This document shows, one piece after another, positions 1 to 10,439 of a stretch of 64,000 nucleotides of DNA. The translations under genes and the position numbers were made by a program. The DNA is from Theodoxus fluviatilis (lineage: Eukaryota; Mollusca; Gastropoda; Cycloneritida; Neritidae). The DNA lies in NCBI GenBank assembly GCA_034096865.1, contig JAWQFJ010001307.1:152619-216618 (forward strand). The letters run 5' to 3'. How positions within the stretch are numbered: the first letter of the stretch is position 1; every line of letters starts with the position of its first letter. The notes beneath the pieces were generated by a model that ran no database searches, was not told the DNA's origin, and saw only the letters and a list, made by a program, of their open reading frames with translations.

Positions 1-464
1 AATAAAAAAAAAGAAAGAAAGAAAATACAGTTCAGAGTACCTCAACCTGATGGACTCATGGTAGATGACCATGAACAGAACCATCCACTGTGGCTGGAAG
101 CAACTTGGACCATTCTGAGGTTGGGCATAGAAGATGTGAGACTCAATACAAAGACCCTCCAACTATATGGATACTTACAACTGCTCACTCACTGCAGCTA
201 GAAACTGCAGAGGGCTTGGATGAGACTAGACACTAACAGGCAAAGACCTGTGGCTCTATCTGGACACACACAGACATTCGACTCACTGTAGCTGGTGACC
301 CTACTGGGTGATGCTTCCCGACTGGCACCCTGGGATCGCGGAATGACAGAACGGCGGGTGCGACTGGGGGTGGTGGGGTCTGCCCTGGCCGCCGAGGTAG
401 GGGCATGGGTCAGGTAGGTCAGCCTGGAGGAGGGGGACCCCGACCTGCTGCTTGCTACAACACC
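1..464. other. Unassigned leader, A-rich then unique sequence
   Basis: The first ~25 bases are an A/GAAA-rich low-complexity stretch. The remainder is unique-looking sequence without a supportable reading frame. It runs directly into the minisatellite that starts near 465. Confidence 0.5.
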
Positions 465-1401
465 ACAAGTCTTAGGTCAGTCTACACACTGACAAGTCTT
501 AGGTCAGTCTACACACTGACAAGTCTTAGGTCAGTCTACACACTGACAAGTCTTAGGTCAGTCTACACACTGACAATCATAGGTCAGTCTACACACTGAC
601 AATCATAGGTCAGTCTACACACTGACAAGTCTTAGGTCAGTCTACACTCTGACAATCATAGGTCAGTCTACACACTGACAAGTCTTAGGTCAGTCTACAC
701 ACTGACAAGTCTTAGGTCAGCCTACACACTGACAGTCTTAGGTCAGTCTACACACTGACAAGTCTTATGTCAGTCTACACACTGACAGTCTTAGGTCAGT
801 CTACACACTGACAAGTCTTAGGTCAGCCTACACACTGATAAGTCTTAGGTCAGCCTACACACTGACAGTCTTAGGTCAGCCTACACACTGACAAGTCTTA
901 GGTCAGTCTACACACTGACAAGTCTTATGTCAGTCTACACACTGACAAGTCTTAGGTCAGTCTATAGGTCAATCTACACACTGACAAGTCTTTGGTCAGT
1001 CTACTCACTGACAATCATAGGTCAGTTTACACACTGACAAGTCTTAGGTCAGCCTACACACTGATAAGTCTTAGGTCAGTCTACACACTGACAATCATAG
1101 GTCAGTCTACACACTGACAAGTCTTAGGTCAGTCTACACACTGACAAGTCTTAGGTCAGTCTACACACTGACAATCATAAGTCAGTCTACACACTGACAA
1201 GTCTTATGTCAGTCTACACACTGACAAGTCTTAGGTCAGTCTACACACTGACAATCATAGGTCAGTCTACACACGGACAAGTCTTAGGTCAGTCTACACA
1301 CTGACAATCTTAGGTCAGCTCAGCCTACACACTGACAAGTCTTAGGTCAGTCTACACACTGACAAGTCTTAGGTCAGTCTACACACTGACAATCATAGGT
1401 C
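465..1401 (+). repeat. 26/27-bp minisatellite, first forward block
   Basis: About 35 tandem units of two interleaved types are visible: a 27-bp unit beginning AAGTCTTAGGTCAG and a 26-bp unit beginning AATCATAGGTCAG. Both end TCTACACACTGAC. Every unit holds the inverted pair GTCAGT...ACTGAC around the 6-base loop CTACAC, so each repeat can fold as a small hairpin. Because 27 bp is nine codons, runs of the 27-bp type stay open and give a repeated SLRSVYTLT nonapeptide (for example 405-599). That looks like a by-product of unit length rather than a protein. Single-base variants are scattered among the units. Confidence 0.95.
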
Positions 1402-1863
1402 TGACCTAAGACTTGTCAGTGTGTAGACCGACCTAAGACTTGTCAGTGCGTAGACTGACCTATGATTGTCAGTGTGTAGACTGACCTAAGACTTCTCAGT
1501 GTGTAGGCTGAGCTGACCTAAGATTGTCAGTGTGTAGACTGACATATGATTGTCAGTGTGTAGGCTGACCTAAGACTTGTCAGTGTGTAGACTGACCTAA
1601 GACTTGTCAGTGTGTAGACTGACCTATGATTGTCCGTGTGTAGACTGACCTAAGTAAGACTTGTCAGTGTGTAGACTGACCTATGCTTGTCAGTGTGTAG
1701 ACTGACCTATGATTGTCAGTGTGTAGACTGACCTAAGACTTGTCGGTGTGTAGACTGACCTAAGACTTGTCAGTGTGTAGACTGACCTATGATTGTCAGT
1801 GTGTAGATTGACCGAAGACTTGTCAGTGTGTAGACTGACCTATGATTGTCAGTGTGTAGACTG
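1402..1863 (-). repeat. Same minisatellite, inverted middle block
   Basis: About 17 units of the same repeat appear here as the reverse complement (GTCAGTGTGTAGACTGACCT...). The switch at 1401/1402 occurs within AGGTCTGACCT, a short palindrome. The switch back at ~1863 occurs within TAGACTGTCTA, also a near-palindrome. The block is therefore an inversion inside the array, flanked by palindromic breakpoints. Confidence 0.95.
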
Positions 1864-2728
1864 TCTACATGCTGACAATCATAGGTCAGTCTACGCACTG
1901 ACAAGTCTTAGGTCAGCCTACACACTGACAAGTCTTCGGTCAGTCTACACACTGACAAGTCTTCGGTCAATCTACACACTGACAAGTCTTTGGTCAGTCT
2001 ACACACTTACAAGTCTTTGGTCAATCTACACACTGATAAGTCTTAGGTCAGTCTACACAATGACAAGTCTTAGGTCAGCCTACACACTGACAAGGCTTAG
2101 GTCAGTCTACACACTGACAAGTCTTCGGTCAATCTACACACTGACAATCATAGGTCAGTCTACACACTAACAAGTCTTAGGTCAGTCTACACACCGACAA
2201 GTCTTAGGTCAGTCTACACACTGACAATCATAGGTCAGTCTACACACTGACAAGCATAGGTCAGTCTACACACTGACAAGTCTTAGGTCAGTCTACACAC
2301 GGACAATCATAGGTCAGTCTACACACTGACAAGTCTTAGGTCAGTCTACACACTGACAAGTCTTAGGTCAGCCTACACGCTGACAATCATATGTCAGTCT
2401 ACACACTGACAAGTCTTCAGTCAGTCTACACACTGACAAGTCTTAGGTCAGTCTACACACTGACAAGTCTTAGGTCAGTCTAAACACTGACAAGTCTTAG
2501 GTCAGTCTAAACACTGACAAGTCTTAGGTCAGCCTACACACTGACAAGTCTTCGGTCAGTCTACACATTGACAAGTCTTCGGTCAATCTACACACTGACA
2601 AGTCTTAGGTCAGACTACACGCTGACAATCATAGGTCAGTCTACACGCTGAAATCATAGGTCAGCCTACACACTAACAATTATAGATCAGTCTACACACT
2701 GACAAGTCTTCTGTCATTCTACACACTG
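1864..2728 (+). repeat. Same minisatellite, second forward block
   Basis: About 32 more units run in the forward orientation. Divergence increases toward the 3' end (ATAGATCAG, TCTGTCATTC), and the array stops near 2728. The decay at the distal edge is typical of arrays homogenised from the middle. Confidence 0.95.
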
Positions 2729-3071
2729 AGCAGTCAGTCGATGACTAGCCAGAACAATCCAGGATATTAAAGACGACTTTAGTAGTCAAAGAAGAACACA
2801 CTTCAGTCGTTACAGTCACTTAGTACCATTGGTGAAAAGATTAATCTGTCGCTCAAGCTGTATGTAAGTTTGCCTATGTTTTTCTGTTCATCCATCAGCC
2901 AGACAACAAGACAGCAAATCATGCTGATTAAAATCATCCATAACAACTGTACTTCAAAGATGTCCAGGTAAAGTTGTCAATTAGAGCAGCTAGCCAACAC
3001 AATGCAGTCAATCAATGCCATTGTGTTTATATGATTATCCATGCATGTTGCTCTCCACTTGTCACTGAGAG

Positions 3072-3072
3072 G

Positions 3073-3157
<85 letters not shown>
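3072..3157. repeat. (CTGT)n tetranucleotide microsatellite
   Basis: About 21 nearly perfect TCTG units. Open frames across it (Cys-Leu-Ser-Val, or Thr-Asp-Arg-Gln on the other strand) are repeat translations. Confidence 0.97.
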
Positions 3158-3160
<3 letters not shown>

Positions 3161-4934
3161 AACAATTTTCATCAGCAATTCTGCTGCATAACTGTTCACA
3201 GCACTAAGCAACCTCAGTATCAAGAACATGAACACAACTTTCGTTTGTCATGTAAAAACGAGCAAAAGTGTCAAATATCAGGACATAGGATAGAACAACA
3301 CTATTCAAAATGCAATCAAAATCAACATTCCGACACTAAAAGTTTCATGCAACATTATTCCTGCAATCTTCAAGGCACACAATTAATACTTTGCAGAGCA
3401 ATGCAACTGAGGTAATACTGAAGTGCTGCAATGCAAACATCTATCTAAAATAATTTTTAAAATCAATGGGGGAAGATCACATCAGTTGAAAATGAGGCAC
3501 TCATACAGAATCTAATGAGACTTGAAAGTGAAGCTCTAAGAGCCATCAGAGATTGAAGTCAGTAATGAATGATTCACACTGAGGAGAATTAGTTGATGCA
3601 GAACAAGCCATACGTTATCACTGCACTCAAAAGCAGGTGGGTCAGGATGGCATGATATTACATGGCATGATATCCACATGCAAGTCAGCCTCTGCACAAC
3701 GATAGCAAGCAAATAAGGTTGCATGATGCTCCTCCAGTCACAGATTGCTTTGTGGACATCCTGAATCTCAAGCTTGACACCTCAGTCACATATTAAAAGA
3801 AGTCAACATTTCACAACAAGGTTTGTTTCAAAATGGAGAAACCCAATTTTGCACAGAAGCATCAAGTCAGTCAAGAAATTCACAGGAAAACTTAACACTT
3901 GAAGTTCAGTTGACAGATTCTGTTTGCATGCTCCTCAGGTTTGGAACTTACTGGAGAGAGATTGTCTAGGTACACCTAGAATGAAAAAATTTCTGTCTGT
4001 TACCAGCTTTCTCAGCCAGCATCTACATTGACAAAAAGGTACATAATTTCTTCTCACTAATAACAGTCTGCACAATGTACACAAAACACTACAAAGACAA
4101 TACAGTTTCAATGCACATGGGTCTTCTTATTTAGTGCTCATTACAATGCAACATTCACAATACATAGGTCACACTCAGAATACACAAAAACAGTACAGCA
4201 TCATGAATGCAACGATGCTTACACAAAATTCTTTGTCAGACTACAAACCTTCAGCCCCAGAATGCTTCTATTCTTTTTATTTAACAGATGTGACATTCTA
4301 GAAAGACATACATCACTGGTCTAACATGCACCAATACTATGCTACTGACCATATACATCAACCTCTACATGGACTTTCATGAGGTAAAAGCCCTCCAAGA
4401 GCAACACACAAGCTCTTTCCTTACCCTGTCATCAGGCAGAACTGAGATCTTAGCATGGAAAACACGTATTTATTCCAATAGATTAGCTCAGTAAAATTAT
4501 CCCAAAACACAGACTGCACAGCATTTCAACATTTTCTCAAGGTGTGTCTGTTATTAATGAAAGTTGAGTCTCTTTTCTCACTTCAACTGATGGGTAAGTT
4601 GCAATGTGTGTTCATGAATTACAAATGAAAATATTCAGTAGCACCTTGCTTCTGGGATAACATGTCAGTGTAAATTACCGAGTAGTTATTGTTTTAGATA
4701 TAATCTTGTAGGGGAAAATGCACACTAAGATCTCAGTGGACAGGGCCATAATAATAGTTCTGTCTTGAATAAGGTCGGGGGCTGAATAAGATCCAGTTTC
4801 CACACACGTCTTCCCTCATCAAAATGGTAGGAGGTCTTTTTACCAAAAGACTTCTTAATCTGTGTATTTTTGCCAACCACAAGGCAACACAATTAACATG
4901 GTCCATGGCCCAAATCATATTTAAATATCAGAAG
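3158..4934. other. AT-rich sequence with no recognised feature
   Basis: I read this stretch on both strands and saw no protein-like frame longer than about 60 codons, no clear repeat and no RNA gene. Confidence 0.5.
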
Positions 4935-4980
4935 TGGGGTGGGGGTGGGGGGGTGAGGGGGTGGGGTGGGGGGTGGGGGA
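4935..4980 (+). repeat. G-run tract, potential G-quadruplex
   Basis: More than eight runs of four to seven G separated by single T or A bases. The pattern fits a strong quadruplex-forming motif on the plus strand. No gene context is known for it. Confidence 0.7.
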
Positions 4981-6670
4981 AGAAAGGATGTGAAGAATGT
5001 ATTGACATGTATCATGAAAAAAATTGTGTGAGGAATTTTTTTTTATTCCAAACCCAAAACACAACTAAACACAATCAAGATTTTGTTCCATTCAAATTTC
5101 AATGCAGTGAAATAATGAACTTTACAAAATATTGCAATCACTCAAAAACACACAAGACAAAAAGATGATCCAATCATTTTCTGATGGCAAAGCAAAATTT
5201 TACTCTGAAGAATAAACAACTCCTCCAACTCCACGTTGGGAGGAAAGCTTTCAGTGGAAACCAGACCTCCCTTCTGGACCATCAATCAAGGCCATGGTCA
5301 CTGGTTCAATCTTGGGCAACAAAGGGGCCACGGTGCACCATGGGTCAATACTGCTGGGGGTTCTAGGGAAGGCCCAAAATTAGGGGCCGGCATGCAAGGA
5401 CGTAAAAAATTCTAGCCAGTCGTCAGGCAGAGACAGGCAGTCCTGGAGGCCGGAGGGTGGGGTACTCACGCTGAGACTGGGACACCCCAATGCGGGACCG
5501 GGAACGGGCTTGACGATCACTCTGACTCGGGGTCAGTCCCGAGTTGACTCTGCTGCTGACGGAGCTTTTCTGTCGCGCTGCAAAAAACACTGGCGGTCAA
5601 TGGCCTGTCTGGGGTCGCTTTTGACACCCTCTCCCTCTCATTCTCCTTTCCTCTGTCCCTCCAGGTGGAGACTGCTTTCTCTTATTGACCCCCAGCTCTC
5701 TAGGTGGACGTGGTGCTTCTGGTTCTCCACAGAGAACTCCGGCCTCTTTTCCTGGTTCTATCAAGTCCTACAGGGCTCCTTTGCTTTTTGAATCAACCTC
5801 CAATCCTTCTTTGTTAGAAATGTGGTGCATGGAATCGAAAGTTTATTTTCTTTGAAAAAGTTTTAAATGTATTAAAGAAATGTTACGTGATTACTGCTCG
5901 TCTATTTTGTTAAAATATTAATCATGCTTTTTCTTCCATAGGTTTGTTGCTTTTGCATCTTTAAGATCTTAAAACATTCTCAACTGTTTCCAAAAGTGAA
6001 TTTTCCATCATAAGAAAGAATTTTTTTAACTCAAAGTTAAGGAAATGTTTCTTCATCTGGGCTACAAATTGATGTCACTACTTGAATTGGCCCATGATAT
6101 TTCAAACACATATACACATTTTTTAATTTCTATTGCCAATTGTTTTGACCACAAACATATGTTCTGAAATTAATGCACAACTCTGAGTAGAAATTTGGTT
6201 AATCTCTTCTTGCTGCAGTTCTATGCTATTCTCAGCACTGCAAAAGCATGCTGCAATAAATTGCCATTTCATTTCTTGTTGCATGTTACACATAGACGAG
6301 AACTGTAGAGATGAAAGATGTGCAAGTGAAAGAAGGTGATTTTTGGCACAGAGAAAAACTGAGAGGTCAGAAGCTTAACATGACTTCAGAGCAATCCAAA
6401 ATCCATTAGTGAGAATTATGACTGTCCCAAAAGCTGGGCTCAAGGATTTATAGCCTATATACAAGCCCACATAGGGGATGCGATCAACATGGTTTTTGCA
6501 CAGCCTCCTCTAGCGGCTCTTCAAGAACCTTCTCTTCTTCTCAGCCCACAGGCTGCCGCAAAGAGTGGGGTGCAAGGGTTGAAAGGCTCTCTGATGGCCG
6601 GTTGTTCCTATTGTTATTGCTCAGCTCAAATTAAGTGGCTTGGGTCTCCAGGTAAACATCCAGCCCCCAA
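4981..6670. other. No recognised gene
   Basis: Several short frames occur (for example 5510-5791 plus), but none resembles a protein family. The first half (5200-5790) is moderately GC-rich and the second half (5790-6480) AT-rich. I see no supportable feature. Confidence 0.4.
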
Positions 6671-6674
6671 ACAG

Positions 6675-7060
6675 GTATGTATGTATGTATGTATGTATTT
6701 TGGCTCTTATATAGCGCCAATCTCACACCCAAAGGCATGCTCAAGGCGCAGGGCAGTCAATGCAAGCTACTTGGACCGGTGCCCACAGCTAAACGACATT
6801 CCGATTTTGCATCAGCCCAGTCCCCCCTTTCCTCACTCTCTCCCTAGGCAAAGGCGGGGACAGCACTTGGGCCATGGATAATCCAAATGCATTTGTCCCT
6901 AATCTCCCATTCAACCCCTACAATACTGATGAGGGGCGAAATATGCTGGAGTTCTCAGGGGACTCTTCCCAGTGGCAAGTGCAGGCAGAGAGCCCGAGCT
7001 TCCTACACAAGCGGCGTACACAGCTGAGCTACCAGTTGTAGAGGCAGTCGTGGCTGCCTG
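6675..7060 (+). repeat. Candidate dispersed repeat after a GTAT microsatellite
   Basis: A short (GTAT)n run at ~6676-6698 is followed by TTGGCTCTTATATAGCGCCA and AAGGCATGCTCAAGGCGC. This wording recurs in mollusc and fish interspersed repeats as far as I recall. No copy exists elsewhere in this window, so the assignment rests on recall alone. The downstream boundary is a guess. Confidence 0.3.
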
Positions 7061-7429
7061 ACCACGGCTGTAGGAACAGCTTCTGCCCCACTGGGCATGT
7101 AAGTAGGTAAGTGAGCACTGCCTGCCAAAGACCTCTGGCGACACAAGCACTGAAAAGCGTGTGTATGTCCGAGCAGTGCTCGTGTCGGTCAATTACGAAA
7201 CTAGACGTGAAAAGTGAGTCAAGCACCTTTAGATTACTACTCACGCGCTGCAGCAACACGAGACGATATGAGGATCACTTGTTGATCCCAATGAAATCCC
7301 AAAATTAAACATTGACAGACCTGCCAACCCACCATCTTGCCAAAGAATAGCATCCAGAGCTTTTTGGAGTAGCATTTAATAAATAGGCGTAGCACACACG
7401 CACAAGAAGGACAAGAAGGGCAAAGCCCA

Positions 7430-8257
7430 TACGACTCACATGCTTGACCTTGACATGACCTTGACCTTCAGGTGACCTTCCAGGTCAAGGTCAAACAACT
7501 ATACCTACCAATGACATCATACACTAAGAAATGCTTTACACATTTTTCCTACCAAAATACATGTGACCTTGACCCAAGGTCAAGGTCATCCAAGGTCATG
7601 CAACACAAAGCTGTTAATTCAAGACATAGGAAGCACAATGGTGATTATTGGCACTTTCTACCATGAGATATGGTCACTTTTAGTGGTTCACTACCCCATT
7701 TTGGTCACATTTCATAAGGGTCAAAGTGACCTTGACCTTGATGATATGTGAACAAATGTGTCTCATGATGAAAGTATAACATGTGCCCCACATAATTATT
7801 AAGTTTGAAACAGTTATCTTCCATAGTTCAGGGTCAAGGTCACTTCAAAATATGTATACAATCCAACTTTGAAGAGCTCCTGTGACCTTGACCTTGAAGC
7901 AAGGTCAACCAAACTGGTATCAAAAGATAGGGCTTACTTTGCCCTATATACCACTTGTAGCTAAGGTCGCCATTCTCAATAACGTGGGAGAAAATTGGGA
8001 AAATGTGAAAAATGACTGTTTTTGAGACCACATTTATGGCTCCTGTGACCTTGACCTTGAAGCAAGGTCAAGTCACTATGTATGTTTTTGAGGCCTTGTC
8101 ATCATACACCATCATGCCACATTTGGTGTTGATAGACTTAATAGTCTCCGAGAAAAATCCAACGTTTAAGTTTTTTACGCACGGACGGACGGACGGACGG
8201 ACGGACGGACGACACGGGTGAGTACATAGACTCACTTTTGCTTCGCATGCGAGTCGA
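7430..8257. repeat. GACCTTGACCTTG / CAAGGTCAAGGTCA dispersed repeat (mollusc-type)
   Basis: The words GTGACCTTGACCTTGA and their reverse complement occur at least eight times at irregular spacing (about 7446-7490, 7562-7595, 7728-7742, 7830, 7882, 8046). They are followed by (ACGG)n at 8179-8212 and then CGGGTGAGTACATAGACTCA. The block is bracketed by an imperfect inverted pair, CGACTCACATGC near 7430 and GCATGCGAGTCG near 8246. I recognise this layout as an abundant gastropod interspersed repeat. AGGTCA half-sites are nuclear-receptor-like words, but here they most likely reflect repeat ancestry. Confidence 0.6.
8179..8212. repeat. (ACGG)n microsatellite
   Basis: About eight ACGG units inside the 3' part of the GACCTTG-type dispersed repeat. 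Confidence 0.9.
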
Positions 8258-8307
8258 AAATGGCGATGTTTGCGCAGGCGCGAAGCGCTGAACCGCCGGC
8301 GTGAAGC

Positions 8308-8415
8308 GGGGGGGGGGGGGGGGGGGCGGGGGGGGGGGGGGGGGGGGGGGGGCTGTCAAGACGCTGAGCGCTGAACCGCCGGCGTGAAGCGGGGGGGAGG
8401 GGGGGGGGGGGGGGG
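8308..8415 (+). repeat. Two poly-G tracts after a duplicated 27-bp word
   Basis: Poly-G runs at 8308-8352 (one C at 8327) and 8391-8415 (one A) each follow the same sequence, GAACCGCCGGCGTGAAGC. The duplicated word plus G-run indicates a tandem duplication of ~80 bp. On the minus strand these are poly-C/poly-Pro tracts in the path of the transposon reading frame. Homopolymer length here is likely to be unreliable in the assembly. Confidence 0.85.
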
Positions 8416-8436
8416 ATTGGTTCTCCGTGATGGTCA

Positions 8437-8844
8437 AAAGTTCAGTGGCCCCGCGTGATCTGCTGCACTGATGGGTACATTGTGTTCCACAAGGAACGAT
8501 GTGAACAAACATTCTGCTAAAATGACTGATTGATCGTCCTCTGCTGCAGTCGCTGGCTTGAAATACGCAGTGAGCGGTTTGCTCGGCTTTTCCGCGGCTT
8601 TCTTCTTGTGTGTCGCAGTACGCACATGTTTCTCGATGTCAAACCGCCCCCCGTGAGCAATCGAAAAATCGGTCTGACAGTACGTGCATCTTGCGGCTGA
8701 GGAGCTATTTGCAGATCTGACCATACATGGATACTTCTTGGTGTAGTCTGCTTTAAAGTGCTGACAACTGGGTCGAGACTTTCGTGCCTTCTTTGGGGGA
8801 GTAGCAGCGAGATCGACAGCAGGCGTCTTTCGCTTCGACGCCAT
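8437..8844 (-). pseudogene. hAT-associated zinc-finger protein, N-terminal fragment
   Basis: From the ATG at 8844 the frame runs 136 codons. It starts MASKRKTP and continues with a basic stretch (PPKKARKSR). A C2H2-type finger follows at roughly residues 50-80 (CTYC, then H and H five residues apart in EKHVRTATH). Next come LTAYFKP and a conserved-looking AECLFTSFLVEHNVPISAADH block. This order is known from the N-terminus of hAT-derived transposase-like proteins in fish and invertebrates. The frame stops soon after the ADHAGPL block, close to the poly-G tract, and no catalytic or dimerisation domain follows. An upstream in-frame extension to 9015 runs through a poly-Pro tract and is probably not translated. 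Best read as a truncated, dead first exon. Confidence 0.65.
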
Positions 8845-8892
8845 TTTTGCGGTCAAACAACTGCGCTTCGGGTGTTTCCAGCATTTTCGCAC

Positions 8893-8918
8893 GGGGGGGG
8901 GGGGGGGGGGGGGGGGGG
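8893..8918 (+). repeat. Poly-G tract
   Basis: A 26-base uninterrupted G run in the 5' flank of the transposon-derived reading frame. Confidence 0.95.
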
Positions 8919-9171
8919 TTAAAGCGCAACGCGATTGGTCGGTTACAGTACACAATTCTACGTGAAGGTCAAAAGTTAAGTTCGAGGCTGGCACACGGGT
9001 CGCTCGCTTTTTCATGAATGGATTTTTTTTTATGGTCTAAAAAAAATTCACGTCATTTTTTTTAAGCGTAGTTTTTACGGACGAGCGTAGCAGCGTAGCA
9101 AGCATGTCGAAATCGTAGCATTCTACGCCTAAATCGTAGCACTTGGCAGGTCTGCACTTAGGAACCCAATA

Positions 9172-9295
<124 letters not shown>

Positions 9296-10312
9296 CGGTA
9301 AAAACGTAATCGACTATGAATAGCCCACTACACAATGGGTACGACGAATCGTTCTACGCGACACAATAAGAAGAGCACCAAAGACTGCCTATGCAAAAAT
9401 CGAACACAGTCACTTTCTAGGTCTTCACGAACGTTGCTCAGTCAAATATTTCTAACACACGACTCCACTACCTCCCCTCACATCAACACTTTACACCATC
9501 TAATGGCCGCAGGCCGCGAAAGGGTGATAGCAGCCCTCTAACTGTGATTAAAGGGGTGCTTTCTCACTGCCAGGTCCTCGCCATAGCAGCCCTGTGAGCT
9601 TGATTACAGGAGAGCAAGCTGGTCGGCCAAGACAGGTGCAAACACTCCAGGGCCCCCTGGCACCTGGTGTCCCATCAAGACGTCTGAGAGTGACACAGAA
9701 AGTGTGGCCTCCAGTCCGGACGCTGGTGCAATCTGACAGAGCAAACACTGCAGCCCTGCTCCAGATAAGCAGCGTCCTTCCGATGGAGCAGCCAAAGGGT
9801 GTTGCATTTTTTGTTGACGAGTCGTCCATCCCTCACACTACTTAACAAGATGGCATTCTTTATTGCGTTGTCACGAAATGCAACAGTGCACTGTGACCTG
9901 AAGACTGACAGACATTTTTGTCAATGCCGTACATATCCAGTACTACAAGTCTATACATGACTATACGATGAACATCGTCATGAAAAGGAGAAGTGAACCT
10001 GTTACATTATTTCTTCGAGAAAGAAAAGGATTCTTAGGAATTTCCTTTGTAAATCAAGGGCAAGCTGACGCAAGAATGGAATGAACTGTTGGGATGGAGA
10101 GGCTGTAGTGATTTTGTGGGAGAACTTTTTTGTTAAGTGTACGCTGAACAAAAGAGACCCATTGAAGATTGTAATACAACGAAAGATCGTCCAATGAAGA
10201 TGCCCTGGCGCTCTACCTTTACAGCTGAGAGAGGAGTTCAGGCTGGAAATGTGATGCAAAGTGACAGAGAAACGACTGAGGAGGATCTGATCGAGGAGAG
10301 CAGCTTCCTCAC
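9296..10312. other. No recognised gene
   Basis: Short frames on both strands overlap around 9550-9845, without family resemblance. Nothing else supportable. Confidence 0.4.
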
Positions 10313-10439
10313 CTGGAATTTCCTGGACGTAGGGGAAGATGGAGAAGTGGACCTTCTTGCGGTGGGTGGCTGGGGATAGGGGCCCCTCGCCTTCCCAGCC
10401 CTCCCCGTCTGACCCAGCCTCGGCCATAGCAATGCCCAT
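10313..10439 (-). CDS. Candidate coding exon with KKVHF motif (unassigned)
   Basis: The minus-strand frame from an ATG at 10439 reads about 42 codons, acidic first (AEAGSDGEGWEGEG) and then PATHRKKVHFSIFPYVQEIP. It ends at a strong donor (CCAG|GTGAGG) at 10313. KKVHF matches the RVxF docking motif of protein phosphatase 1. The local GC content and amino-acid texture look coding, and a weak acceptor (GTGTTTAG) lies just upstream. No partner exon was found, so the gene is unknown. It could be a downstream exon of the minus-strand CLASP gene, an unrelated gene, or chance. Confidence 0.25.

Larger units (their letters stand above)
7316..9154 (-). mobile_element. hAT-like DNA transposon remnant with nested repeat
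   Basis: Two inverted 12-base ends are visible: CAGACCTGCCAA at 7316-7327 and TTGGCAGGTCTG at 9143-9154. The CAG...CTG termini and the TGCCAA continuation fit hAT superfamily ends. Just inside both ends lie related GTAG/TAGCA-rich words, including AGGCGTAG. Between them is a minus-strand zinc-finger fragment of transposase-associated type (8437-8844), three poly-G tracts and a nested GACCTTGACCTTG repeat block (7430-8257). The expected 8-bp target duplication is not seen (AACATTGA on the left, CACTTAGG on the right). The ends may therefore come from different copies, or the flanks have decayed. Confidence 0.55.

Noticed and set aside
1793..2170. 125-codon frame of SLRSVYTLT nonapeptide repeats
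   Set aside because: Follows from a 27-bp minisatellite unit; 26-bp units interleave and break any consistent protein frame over the array.
465..2728. Minisatellite as a CRISPR array
   Set aside because: Units abut without unique spacers and switch strand; eukaryotic context.
3072..3157. (CTGT)n as a CRISPR-like or spacer array
   Set aside because: Uninterrupted tetranucleotide with no spacers.
5270..5320. GGTTCAATC word as a tRNA or SINE B box
   Set aside because: No matching A box upstream and no cloverleaf could be formed.
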